Below, one piece after another: positions 10,537-25,500 of a stretch of DNA of 64,000 bases. Below the pieces are notes generated by a model. The model did no database searches and was not told where the DNA came from. It was given only the letters and a program-made list of their open reading frames with translations. How positions within the stretch are numbered: the stretch's first letter is position 1; each line of letters opens with the position of its first letter. The DNA lies in assembly GCF_000003815.2 (NCBI RefSeq), contig NC_049982.1:12967762-13031761 (forward strand), given 5' to 3'. The DNA is from Branchiostoma floridae (taxonomy: Eukaryota > Chordata > Leptocardii > Amphioxiformes > Branchiostomatidae). A program made the position numbers and the translations under genes.

Positions 10537-13500
10537 CTGGGAAAACAGGCCAATCAGCACGCAGTTAGATAAGGACAACTTAGAAACAGTAACACGGGAT
10601 TCGTTACAGAGCACAAGACTGTGATTTTTCACAAATCAGTTCTTCACACATGAAGCACAACTGAAAAATATCTTACACTCTCAGGGTGGAGATAATAAAC
10701 TCAATGTGTTCACTTGCAAATGCTGAAGGATAAAGACTACTGATACTGTATGACTGTCTGTTGAATCGTGCAAGAACCTGTATCATAATGCCTCATTGAC
10801 AAAGACATTAAAGAAATAGTGTTAAGGTAGTAGGAAGTTGGGGAGGATTCTTTTAAAGACAACATTGACAGGAAGAAAGGAGAAGATCACATCCAACTAG
10901 GATTTTATGTAAAACAAATCTTGTGAATAGGTAGTGACTTACATTGAACTTAAGTTAAGGTGATCATACCTACATGAGATAGTACTGAGATAAAGATAGA
11001 GGGTGTGCAGTCATATTTCCATTCCTATGGATGGATGCAAGAAATGATGGAAAGAGAGAGTGCATGAAGTCACTTGTGCGTAATATCAATAACAAGCAAT
11101 AATGATATATTTTGCTGAAGTCTTTAACAGCTGACCACTGCTACCTAAAGGCTTTATCAGCTTGATATTTCTGTTGGCTATTCCTCCTATTGTCCTACAC
11201 ATAACATACATAACTTAAGATATTGTTGTAAGGATAAAATTTCTTCACTACACATGTATCAAGACTAAAATGTCTGGAGGAAGCTTCAATAAAAATCATT
11301 TTTTGATTGATACCCAATGTCAGGTTAACATGACATTATGTTAACAAATTAGTCTGGTGCACTCAATACAACTTGTACAGCAGTGATGTTAATATGAACA
11401 TACATGCACCACCTTACGCTGTTCAGCAACATTAGTGGATTATTGTTACAACAAACACGTGTCCTGGAACCCTTTTAGTACTCACCGTACACGAACACGT
11501 GTTAGTTAAATCTTAAAGGAAATGCACAAACCTCCTTTACCTTCCGTGTCCGACCCTTGCGCTGGCCGTGTCTTCCTGGGAAGTCTGTCAGAACTCTGAC
11601 CATTCGTATTGGAGTTTCCACCTTCTTTATTTTTCCTGGCGATTTCTTCTGTACCAGTTGTGTTTCTTCTGACTAAGCCATATGAACCTGGTAAAGACAG
11701 AAATATTAGTTACAGCATTGGGGAAAAAAACACTGAAGCATACTACAGAGGATCTGATGTTTCACTTGATGTTTCCAGACATGAATGACTCACTGGATGT
11801 CCTGTCTGGCTCCTGGTGTCTGCTGTCTGCTGGAAGTGCAAGTTTCCCTGGTACGGAGTACTTGGTCCCCGCAACATGGCTGGTGGGCTCCACAATCACC
11901 TTCTGGTTCTCTAGTGTAGCAGCGGGGATGCCAAGGTCAAGAGGGAGGGCATTTCCGTCCTGATGGGAAAAAGAAGACACTATGAATACACAGTATACAT
12001 GTGTGGATACAGCATCTAGCATTTACCTGGCTCTACCAGTAAGTCTGGGAAGCTACATGTTCAAGCCTTACATCTACTAAATATACCTGACGTGTATTCA
12101 TTATCCACATCATTACTAATCTGGAGTTAGTGTAGTCACAGTGCCCCCTAGCAACATACACTGTAAATGCAAAGGAGGAGTCAAACACCTTTTACTACCT
12201 ACATTATATGAATGCATCATCATCACCATTTACAAAGTCCCCAATGTTTATTTCTTTATCTATTAGGGGCTATGTTTGAAAGATTACGTAGAAACTATTA
12301 TCAAAATTTTTACTAAGATATTTGACTGCTACCTACCAGTCTGATGATGGCCTCCTCCAGCCTCAGGCTGTACTTGTTGAGAACTGTCCTCATCACCTCA
12401 GCCACCGGCTTGGTTGGTTTTACCTTCACACGGAGGGAGAATTTCCCAAGAGAGGGCAAGTCCAACCTAAGGTAGTAAATTAGAACTAGTAATGTCAATC
12501 CAGGCTTTTAAAAGCACAGGTAGCAATTCACGGCTCTAGGATTGAAATGACTTGGATGCTTGCAAAACATACTGGAGTATCATCGTATATGAATATACAG
12601 TTTATTACTGTGATTACAGCCGAAATGGAAAATCTTGACAAGAAATCAAAGATCTCATAGCCTTCTGAAATATTGAGAATCCTTATGAATTTCTTGTTGA
12701 AGTGAATTTCTTGCTGATTCTGTGTATTTTTCCACTGGCTCCTAAATGCACAAAGCAACACGCATGCATATAGCAGGAAATTGAGAACAAAAATGAGATC
12801 ACATTTGATAACCTATTCTTGGACCTTTAACCTAACTTCCTGTCAGTGTCCCTGATGTGCTTAACATGTGGAGAATAGTGTGCAGACACACAAAGACAGA
12901 CATGCTAAAAATAATGCCTGCTATTTCACAGAGGCAATGATGCACACACAGCACTGCATGTGACACCAGACTAATGTGTGTTATTACTGGATAAACACTT
13001 AATGAATAGTGAAAGCTCAAATGTTCTTGACATGTAGTTGGTTCAAAGGTACACTCAGAATCATGTAACATGGAGCAGAGTTATATATGCATAGGTAAAA
13101 AAAACATGCTGTGCAACCTTTTTTTAGCTACGAATAGTTCATGCAAGCAATTTTCAATCAATATGAATTTTTCTCCATCACTGTGATTGAGCAATAATTA
13201 TACTCACCCTTGCAGATTTCTGCTTCAAAGCATATGGTGACTCCAATCCAACTCAAACCCAACACTTATACCAAACTTCTAACCTTAAACCTGACAAATC
13301 TTCCTGAAGTGACCAATAGACTTACTTGAAGAGCACCCTTTGTTCCACCCTAATCTCCTTTGATCCCAAGATGGACACGTCCTGTTCCAGGTCCACCGGT
13401 TTGTCGTCTGCCAAATGGTACACCTCCACCGCAGCCATGGGAAGCTGACGCCGCTCACATAGCCTACAGCAACAGTGATTTAGACTTCAGTCACGGTCCA

Positions 13501-16500
13501 TAGCTATAGTGTGTTATGCTCATTGTATGACCAGGTTTGAAGGTTCAAGACTCTTTGTGTTTATTATAATAAAACTACTTTGATTTGTTACAACTAACTG
13601 TGCCGGTGGCAGGGGATAGATGGCCGAGTGTCAAGTCAGTATTCATAAAATAACAGGACAGCTGGCTGAACTATAAATACAAGACTCTCTGTAAAGTCTG
13701 GCTCAAACCAAAGATATGGTTCCTTTCGCTGCATGCTTTAGAAATACACATTCAACAAAGAAAGGGTCATATAAAGTAGAAAAGCTCCAGGCTATGTAAC
13801 ACATCACACAGTATTAAGTTATGGCTATACGCTTGTAAGTGCCTATTAAGTCAGTTCCTTGATGTGAAAATTGTAGTGATGACATTTGAAAAACACTTAA
13901 AGCTGTATCATCTCATAGATTGCATGCTTTATTTGCCTACTGAGAATAGCTCTGACATAAAATACACATTGTGAATAATACAGCATCTTAGATCTGAACA
14001 TTACTTTGTAGTGGGTTTTGTTTGAGGCTATTCCATGTACAATTATACATGAAGCAACTAAAATGCATGGACATGTAGAAGGGGTAATTCCATTTCTTAT
14101 CAGTCATTGGACAGCCACACTTGTTCAAAGGAAGTAGCCTTCCAAGATCAGTCCAATGGAAACTCTTTAATATACATGTACCGTCTGAAAGGTCAAGGCA
14201 GCAGGAAAGCGGCACAAATTCAAAGTCTTTCATACTGGCCTTACTACTGGGAAAGACAATGTATGGTTGTTCTTCCCATCTGTCTTCAGGGCATACATGT
14301 AGCTGTAGCACAGTCTGCTGGAGGAAAGGGGGACCTACATGTACATCTTCAGTCCATATCATTGTTCTTGAGTAATGTTGGAAATTACATTTTGTACCCC
14401 CAAGGCAGAATTCTTCAAGAGAACAGCTAACTGCATAGAAATGATGTGTTTGCTACGCACTTGCTGAGGGCACTGCGTATTGTCTGGCCTGGCTTGGCGT
14501 AGATGACTGTAGAGGATCCATCTGGCAGCAGGACTCGGCAGAACTTGTAGGACTGCCTGGGATCAGCTGCTGCACTCTCGTTCAACTGGGACGTCTCCAG
14601 CGACTGGAGAACAACATGAAACACGCACCATCAGCGATAATGAAGTACATTGAAATTGCAGGTTTGTTTGTTTAACAAACAGGTTAAATGGTTTGTTTAT
14701 CCAACAAACACATTAACAGGTGAACTTGTTAATGACACTGGTTCATTAGAACCTGAGCTATGATGCATCAAGTTACATGAAAAGGCTAATTGATCAATAT
14801 CTTAAACTCGAGTTACAGCGCCCTGCACTAGAGCGAAACAGAAAAGGTATAAAAGGAGGAGTGGTACGATTTCTATCGTTGTTGAGAAAGACAAATAAAC
14901 TTGAAACTGGTCAAATTCTGTCTCCAAGCTTTCTTTGTCACAAAGTTTATTTTGGTGTGATACTGTTTAGCTGTATGTAAGTTACCTCAGCAGACATGGC
15001 TTTCTGGTGCAGAACATCTAAGTCTGTACTTGCGAGGGAACTGCGACGGCTGCTACTGTTGTCACTCAGGTGTCCATCTAGGACCTGTACAGAACCTGCA
15101 GACAGTTGCACACATTAGTGAATGCCATAGTCAACAAAAAGAAAATTTTTTATACTCAAAGATCTAGTCATTTTAGATCCTATATCAAATTTAGACTACC
15201 TTCAAAATAGCTGCTACACTAGCAATGTTGGATAATGCGGCAAGCAAACTTTTCCATTTTCCTCGAAAAAAATAATTAGCAAGCTTCCAAGAAAGCCAGG
15301 TTATGCTAGACTCTTTTCAGCTTCATTTCATCTGATCATCACAACATTGTATAATAATGGCAGTGTACATGTATGTGAAATCCATCACCACCTCCCAGCA
15401 GTTGTACAATGTTGTGGCACTTTGTGCTCAATGTCAGGGGCGTTTATGCCATTAACTAATGGAGAGGATTGGTTGGCCAGACATGGGCTAACATTAGTTG
15501 GTTGAGATAATACCCACCAATGAAGTCCCCTGTGGACTGGCAGAGTCCGGGGTATCTCTATGATTAGCTGCCAATCATACCATATAAAGCAACAGAGGAG
15601 AAAGAAGTTCCATTATGGTCAATCACTTACATGTAGATGTAGTTCTAAGTCATCTTTTATTGCGAGTAAATAGAATGATTTATGACAGTCATTAGTTGGT
15701 AATGGCTTGACTGGTGATGTTGGGGATCTGTCATACATCATGTTGGGAGGGGCTGTATGGATTCATCCCAAAGTGTTACACACAGACTTACCTGAAGATC
15801 CACCTGCAGACTTACTGCTTCTCCTGTCCACGTCAGGCTGGAGTTTCATGTTCCTCTTGGAGTGCTTACCTGTGGTGTCAATCACATATTACTAGCCTCT
15901 ACTTGCTTCACACTCTCTTTTGGACTTCTATCTTTTAAAATGGCTTAACTAAAAAATGAATGCAAAATCTAAGGTTTTACAATATTCAACATTATGGCTC
16001 ACACAGATTTCCAATCAGACAAATGTCAAACTTAAAATACCAAGAATTCGGAGGAAATGTGGTTTACATTTACAAGAAGACACAACAAATAAAACATAAC
16101 AACATTTAAGCTTGACGTAATATGTATTCTATGAGAAGTGTAAAATGTACATTTGTATGTATTTCTTGGCACCCAATATCAGCTAAGCTGCCTGGGTTTC
16201 CCATTTATTGCATTGTTTGCAATCTCAATAAATTTAAAAAGATAAATTAAATCAAATTAACCATGTTATTAACAAAATCATGAGGACTCAGACCTATAAA
16301 AGTCAGGATGTACTTCTTACCTCTAGCCCACGGTAGCAAGGACCTGCGTTTCTTCTCAGCACCATCACCCGTCAGCTCAACAGCATTCTCACGTACCTTC
16401 CTCCATAACTAAATATGAAACACCACTTTTAACATTGGCCTTATTGCAAACTCTGTCCAATTCACAAGTTCAGGAATTGGAATATTACCAACAATTATTA

Positions 16501-19500
16501 TATATCAAATTGTGATAATGGTATGGGACATTATCCATTAAACCAAATTTGGGGTACAGCTTTAATCAATAAATTATTATATTGTTTACCAGTCCTGTAA
16601 GATACGAGGGGCGTTCAAGAAGTAATCCACCTGACCCATTTCCCAAAGGAGGAGATTAATGAAACTTGGTGCAGTTATTAGTATTTCTCTTCATAGGAAT
16701 CACCCAGAGTTATGCATTTCTACCATCGTTTGATGCAGCTCTGTACACCGTTTTTGTAGGACGCCCCAGGTTGGTCCTGCAACAGATGCCTCATCAATGG
16801 CAGAAGAGGGACGACCAGGTCTGGGAGCTGTTTCCACAGACTTCCGGCCATGTTTGAATTCACAATGCCAGCGTTTTACAAGGTCATATGATGGGGAATC
16901 ATCACCATAAGTTTCTTTTATTTCATCAAAAGTCTCATTTGGTATGCGTTCTTTCAAATACAAAAACCGGATCACTGCGCGACACTCAACTGGCTCCATT
17001 TCACACCTGGTCCATTTCACACCTGACTCAGTTCAAACACCTTTAAATCAAAAACCAAAATTAGTTCAGAGCTGTTTTTTGCAACATAACCCATAGAGAT
17101 ATGAATCATTACATATGCAAAATTTCATTTAGATCAAACAACTGGAAGTGGGTCAGGTGGATTACTTCTTGAACGCCCCTCGTACATGTGCAGTACATTG
17201 TGTATATTACACTTCTACCAACCTTCTGGCCTCGACTCTCCTTGCTGGACTTGCTTGCAGTATCATCAGCATCTGACCCACTGTTGGATGCCAGGTCATA
17301 GGGCAAAGGTCGCCCCTCCACATCACACAACATGCAGTCCTGGTACAGAGGCGACTTAAGGAAACGAGAGTAGCTATCGAATTTCATCAACTGGAATATC
17401 TGGAAAAAAAAGCAAGGTTACACTATAGTGTTATTAGTGTTAGCTTATTGTGTTCAGCAGTGGGGGGGGGGGGGAGATAATAGTGTACCCTAAGGCTTAA
17501 ATACTAGAGCAGCCATCATTTTTACCTTAGGATACCATAGGAGCGACCCACAAGAATAGGAGGACTTCATTTTCATTAATGTTATCCTCATGGCTAATGA
17601 TCAGCTCACTCCACATTTTTCATCAATGACAGAAACAGGCCATGTTTAGCAATTAATATATGTTCACACTGTGCTTGTATTCAGGGTTTTATAATTATAA
17701 AGATGTTTCATTTTAGCAAGATAATCCTCTGGCAGTGCCGACACATTGAAAAGACAGAATGATGTAGAGTGATAAAAGGCATGATTAATGGTTTGAGCTT
17801 CAGGAGACCTTGCATGGATAGTACATACAATGTAATATTGACAGAATATCTATCTAATCAGTTGAGACATGCCATGGTTACTTATTCCAACTGCTTTTAC
17901 TGGAAACTGATACATAAATACCTTTTATACACTAATACAGGCAGTCTGTGATGTGAGATATGCAAGGAAACACATTCTACAGATGGTGTAGTCAATAATA
18001 TGGGAAGCGTAGCCGTTTACAACAGACGTGAGTGATCTTTTAAAAGTCTGACTGCATGCCAATACTGAAGGTCTCCTCGCAAATGGCAACTTAGACCGCT
18101 TCTCTCTGCTCCACTGATCACTACAGACACTCAACAACCTTTGGTCTTTGGTAGCTCTTTTTCTGAGAAAAGATTTCAAGATAAGGACTATCTATTCCGC
18201 ACTATTAGCCATTGGCAGGTGTTGATGGAGAGGCAGCCGTCATGATGATAAAGGTAAAAGCACTGAACAATCATGCCAAACTTCACCTTGCAGTGGAAGG
18301 TCATTTACCCGCTGTATTCTGACACAGCCCACTAAGACCTTGCATTGATTTACATGTATCACTATCAATCTTCCATCAGCGTACACGATGCTGAAGTTTG
18401 GCTTTCTCTGCTGCTGTGCGAGCAGGCAGGAAATTCTTACTGTAACTGTAAACAGTATGGTAATTCAGAATCTGAATATAAAAACAACATCTTATAGCTG
18501 GTTGGACCTACATGTATGTCATTTAGGATGGAGTCTTTCAGTATGAATGGTCCTAATAAAGTAGACTGGCACCTGTTTTTGCACATTTCAGGATGGACCA
18601 ACACAAAATGCACTATGTTTGTTTTGGTTTGTTTTTAATTAGGATCTCCATTAGTGACTGATACATGTACGTGACTATTCTTCCTGGAGTTTGGGTGAAT
18701 GGTACTCATTTTCACTTGAATGAAGTGAGGAAAGTCGTGTAAAGTGCCTTTCCCAAGGGCACATGATCGGTGACACAGCAGGTTTTAAACTCGGGACCTT
18801 TTGGGCCTGAGCCCAACGCACTGTTGCCACAATTGCGACATGCGACCTCACCTTATGTTAGAAGTGTGTAACAAATAAGACAACAAAGACGAAGTAGTTC
18901 TGACCTGTTGTTGTGCCAGGTTGAACATGTCCGGGGTGGGAGATCCCAGCATCTCATCCACCATCTGCCTGGCCTGGCTGTCGATGTTCACTGGCATGGA
19001 GGCCTTACTGGCCATGTGTGTGCTGTAGATCACCTGCGCCTGAGTCACCATCTGAAGAACATCCAGATCAGTCTTACCACCAAGTCATCAACACTGCAAT
19101 AACAGCATCTATTCTTTACATATTAACATTTTCATTTGAAGCCTTACTGGACATGTGTGTGCTGTAGATCACCTGTGCCTGGGTCACCATCTGAACAACA
19201 TCCACAACAGTCTTACCACCAAGTCATCAACACTGCAATAACAGCATCTATTCTTTACATATTAACATTTTCATTTGAGGCCTTACTGGACATGTGTGTG
19301 CTGTAGATCACCTGTGCCTGGGTCACCATCTGAAGAACATCCACAACATTCTAACCACCAAGTCATCAACATTGCGATAACAGCATCTATTCTTTACATA
19401 ACAAATATGTGGTCATCAACATTGCGATAACAGCATCTATTCTTTACATAACAAATATGTGGTCTTAAGCCTTGACTCACAATTCTTATTACAATCACCA

Positions 19501-22500
19501 GTGAGCCTCTTATATGTCTATTTCTCACAGCTACACCACAGGTAAGCCAGACAAATCCCCACCGAGCTAAAAAGGCTTCCTACTGCAGAGCATTAAGATT
19601 GGGAGACCAAACCATACATAATGGACTTAGGGTATTACATATTTTTTTATATGTATCTACATGTACATGTGCTTCATACATATTCTTCAGTCCAAGGTGG
19701 TTTCAACAACATTCTAATAATTTGTCGCACGTAACTAAATATTTGTATATTTGGAATGTTTTCGGCATGAAAATGGATGAAAAGTGACTGTATTTCAAGT
19801 TCACATAAGGACACCATATTACTTTGACACTTTAGCAAGAGTTTAAGAACACCCAAATGAGGCCCATTATTCTTGAGATCGCAGTACACCGTGTTTACCC
19901 GGGTGCTGCCTAGAGACACCAAAGATAAGACTACCCTGCGCTAGTCATTATTGCCTGAAACTCCTTCCCAGGATCACATTGGCAAAGTCGTGGCTATCTT
20001 CACTGCACAAGATAGCAGCAGTAACAGGCTCTATGTGTTCAAGTACTTTACAGGGTGATAACAGATTTCAGCTGTGGAGTGGGGAGTTAAATCTTGCCTG
20101 GCCCATAGGCAAGGAAGAGTGCATAATGTGGGGAGATGGGCTCTGGGGTCACAGGGGAGACATGTTAGGGATCAAAGGACTTATGAAGGACGGGGCAGCT
20201 TGCCAGGAAGCTAGTATGTACATTTCCACACAACGTTGAATGTGTTGCATAGTACTGTCTAAAAATTGCAGAATTTCATTCATTCAGTACAATTTTTACC
20301 TGAAGATCTAGAATGGTGAACTTTGCAAACATAAAGCTAGTCACAAAATCACACAGGCAAAACATGCACAAAAATGCTTTCACTAGTTTAAGAAACCAGA
20401 AGACGAGATTGTTGAACTGTTACAAACTCCATAGATGTCAACTTGAATGTAAATTCAAACAAACCTGCATTCTCATAACACAGCCTACTGTATAAAGTTA
20501 TCATATCATTAAAGCAGCAACTTACAGAAACATTTTAGTTAAAAAACAAGTTGAAATTGAAACTTCACACAGAATAATTATCCTAATAGCAATTAGCCGA
20601 ATAGTTTCTCAAACAACACCTGGGCTGCCACATGCACTAACTTGGAAAATAATAACTCTGTAAAAGAACACCAAAGTTAGAGCAATCTGCTTATTTCACA
20701 AGCATGCAACACACGTCAGCCAGCAACCAAATGCCTTCTAATTACCACTTCACTCTTAGCAACTATCCAGAAAAACACTTGACTTTGGCAGTGCATGTGT
20801 GCTTGAAGGTGCATCATGTTCCTGTTTCCTGGGAAGCAGCCTCCAGTTCCTGGACTGATACAATTAGTCAGCTGCCTTCGTGACACTTGAGATAACTACA
20901 CAAGAGAATACCACAGCACTGGCTGATCTAATGGGCTGACTTGGTAAAAAAACAGCTTCTTGTGATTGCTATCAGATTCTAAAAAGGTAAAAGGTATAGG
21001 GCTACAATCTCCAACAAATGTTAAATGTATTGGTTGGCATTGTTGAGCCTTGCATAGAAAAGACAATATTCATTAATACATTGTAACTACAAGACCATGT
21101 GTAGCATGTATCCAACTGCTATTTTATCACTGAAAAACACTTAAAGTTTGTATTTTGTAAAGTCAAAGCTGAACCCAAATTATAATAGATATACACACCT
21201 CTTGCTGATTTGTGATTGCTTTGAACTTTTCACATTCAGTCCAGAACACAATGTTTTCCTCGCTATATTCCTGTTTCAGAAATTCCTGTAAGATAAGGGA
21301 AAAATTGTTTTAATTTACAACACTTATATGTATCTAATTAAGTACCTCATACAAAATCAATTCCTGCCACTAGATGTTGTCTGGCAGACTTGGAAGTCAT
21401 GAAAACAACAAGCAGTAATTATAGATAATACCATAAGTACATTAATTTTTTCATCATGAAAACAGTATAGTCTTTCACATATAGCAAATTTTTGGCCCAG
21501 ATGTTTCTAAATTCACGAAAACAGAAAAGGTCAACTATGTTACTGTGTAAATTCAAAACGTCTTGAAAACGCATGAAAACATGTGTATGGTAGGTGACTA
21601 TCATTTCAGCACCAAGGACAGCAATGCTCTACATAGGGGAGGGCTGGAGTGAAATGCTTCAGATATTAAAACACAATCCTAGTTGCATGATAGACAGATG
21701 TATTTTTGCGATACCACCATTAAGTGATTGCCCGCAGTATCCTGTTTATGTTCGTCTGTGTAGAAAAAGCTTATCTAGAGTAGAAGTGCATTGTAATTCC
21801 CTTTAAGTTCATTAGCATCAGATTTGATTACTTTATAAATGTAATTCTTTTTTTATTCCTTTACAATGTAGACATGTGACATTTGCATGAATCACAGAAT
21901 GGTTCTCATTCTACAAGGAGTTATTCCTTTGACTGATGTACATAAAAACTTACAGTAAAGCATGCTAGCCCTGCGGGGTCGTGTAACAAGCGGTCAAAGC
22001 TGACGGCCCAGCTGGCCACCCGTCCGGTGGCCGTGCCAGTGGCTCCCCCTGCTACATGTGCCTCAGGTACACTGTGGGTGCTGGTGTTGCTGGCCAGGCT
22101 GCTGACACTGCTGCTGGGGTGCAGCTTTCCGGACACCCCGTGGGGCCGTGCCACTTCTGTACAAATAGGAAGGAGGAGTTGTCAGTATTTGTAAAAAAAA
22201 ACCACACCCGCAAGTACACGAACATAAGTAAACACTATACATACGCCAATTATGTGTAATATCATAATACATGTATGAAGCGTTTCTTTATGACTGAAGG
22301 AATATAGCTGTACATGTTGCAGCAAGTGCTGGGACACCTTGTTGACAGTTTATCAAAAGAATCATTGCTGCACACCAAGGTTAACTCTAACTTAAAGCCC
22401 TAAACCTAGAGCTTACAATATTCCAATGCTCATATACGGCAGTGCTTCAATATGATATTAAAGTCATTAAACTACTCTGCACAAAAATGTCAGCCCCGAG

Positions 22501-25500
22501 CTCCTGCTGTTAGCTAAAAGCTGGACTCTGTAATTATAGTGCTTAGTTGTGAGTAAAAAGACACAGATGATATATTGGTAAGATGTCTTGGCAGTTTGCC
22601 TCTTCAAGAATATGTGTGGTAGAAATGATCATAAAGAATTTCTATAACAGTGCATGTTATTTTGGCTAGTTGGACAATCTTCTGAACATCATATTTTACA
22701 TGAATTCATTCATTCATTCTTACAGAAAATGGGGGTGTGTGGTAGGAGTTCTGTGATGTTACTGTACTGTTTGAACAAGGGACATGTTCAACAGAAACTC
22801 AAAACCTGCGGCAGTATAACAATTTAGAGTGCACAGATGCTGGAGATAGGCCTGACTTAGTATAAGAATGAAACAACTAGTCATAGAAGCTATTTGCTCC
22901 TGTTAAATTGACATGTTTATGCAGCTTTTGAGGTTTTACATGTACATGAAGTTCAGTCACAATTTTGCAAAAGCATTCTGATCTGCCCCATCTTGGTACA
23001 TGTAATATACAATGTATGTTGTGTTAGAGAGAGAGAGAAAACAAAAACAATCAGGTATCTTGGGAATGGGTCTTACATTAGATTGTACAAATTCCTATAA
23101 CTTTGAAGGGCTTGGGGTGATATTTTTTGGATGAAACTTCTACAGGTTTCATACTGACATGATGCCACAAATTGTACTTGTGTCCATGTGTATGGTGCAG
23201 ATAAGCAGCAGCAGCTCATTTCATTTTCCCTGTTAGAATGTGTACATGCAAGGTGTGGGAATGAAAAGATTGCAAGGCAAGAGCAGGAAATGCCACATGT
23301 CATTGAGAAGCCATTGACACACAGTTACATTTATGTCTTTTTGATAGTTGGCTGAGCATAAGCATGAAAATAGTGAAGTAAAATGAATCATAAAGATAGC
23401 TTACCTCCATCAGAGACTGCAAGAGACTGCAAAACAAAACAGAAACAAATGTTACTGTTACGTATTAATATATCCTTGTATGATATTTGATAATGACCAT
23501 TACGTCTGATTAAACAACATCAAACACATATACATTTTTAGTAATGCTTACCATTATGTGATTGTAAGCCCTGGCACAGATGAACAGATTTTCTCACATG
23601 CAGGTAATGCCCCTCACATATACACAGCAACATTCATAAGGAATATTCCTCTTTTCAAAGGCCAACCAAGCAGACAAGAAGCATACAAAGAGACTGCCTA
23701 GAGTTGGGCTGGCAACCTACTGTGGACAACATCCTTCATTCTGAAGGCTGGCTCAAAGGTGTCCTACTTATGCTGCAATATATCAGCTGAGTTACGGGAA
23801 ACCTTCCTTTCATGATCACACTTTCATAATCCTATTCCATGCCAGCTGAAGGATGTACATGATGCATATGACATACACTGTTAAAACAGCAATCAATCAT
23901 TACAGTCTCCTGATTACATGAGCTGGCTTTATAGTGATCAGATAAACAGTCACTTGTTTTAGATGTTGGAGAATGATTCACGGCAGGAAGTTGCTGTTAT
24001 AATTAGCGGCAAATGGACCCAGGGATATTGCAATTCTGAGCTAGAATCCAGTCTTGTTCACAAGAGATTTGATCAGCTTAGTAAAGGAACACAAAAACAC
24101 TTGAAAGAACCTGCCTTAGTACAGATGAACTACTACACCAGTAGGTGATCTGAGGACAAGCACTTATAGTTATACCACATCTCCATCATGCTACCCTGCA
24201 CATTATATTACATTACATAATTAATCGCTCAGTCTGATAATATTCAATAGCAAAAACAACTTTATAGATGATGGTATCAATGTTCTATTACTGAAATATT
24301 GAAGCTGGTGTGTTACACTGAATGGCGGTTATACCGGCTATATACAATATAGATACAGCTACAGAAAATGTTTCACTGGCCTAAAAAAAGTTAACCCACA
24401 AATTTGCTTTTGAATCCCTTTTCAGTTCCTTTTGAACAGACGCCTTCGACGAGTTCTCGCAATGGATTTGATGGTGTTTTCAGTGACAAAGGTTCTCCTG
24501 TAAACACTTGTGGATGGAAAAAAAACACCTTGCACAAACTGTGACCCAGCAGGATTTAGGGGCATGATGGGTAACATGACCCCCTCTTGCAAATAACAGT
24601 CAGCCATGCATACAGCACCTGTGTAAGTATCACTGACACCAGTACTCATCGTAACACTGTAGCAATACCATGGCATTCCAGCCCTGTAACAATGTTGCCA
24701 TGAACAGGACAAAACTACTAATGCTTTATCATTTACACATAATCCATTTTTCTTTATCATAGCCATTAAGGCTGCACTGACAATCTATATTCTGATCTAA
24801 ACAACACCCCTACTTGCAGAAAATACATAGCTAACTACATAAATGTTCACATTCTATGGGTAACAATGATGTATCTACTCTGATCTAACACTAATGATTT
24901 CATTTGCAGTGACACATGTTGTAAGAAAAAAAAAACTCAAGGATTTTCTTTGAAGAGCATTTAGAAACCCATGAGGATTCTTTCAATTTTCCCTTCTTCA
25001 CTGAAAATCACTAATGGATCTACCAAGACAAAAAAGTTAGAATAAAAAAGTCTACTGAATTGGATCTACTAACGGAGGTTTTGAGACTCTTTACTGGACA
25101 TTCATGACTTACGTACGCCATGTGTCATGTACATACAAAGCACTTAATGCAGTTTAATTTCGGAAGTCTATATCTCCATTTTACACAAATAATGTATATC
25201 TCTCCAAGCAACACAAGTCAGAGAGATGATTTTGGCAACCTGATATAAACTATAATATAATTAGCACCTGTAAACATCAACATAATAAGCACAATGATAT
25301 TCATAAAGGGCACACAAAATGAAAACAGGAAGGACTGGGTTACATCACTCATGCAAACTTATATGTATGTACGTAGTATGTACGTAATATGTACATAGTA
25401 CAACAACTTACATACAGATATGAACATACATTGAGATTGTACCTGTAGTCCAGTACTGTAACAGTAAACCCCATGGGCATCACCAGAGTCAGAGAGAGAG

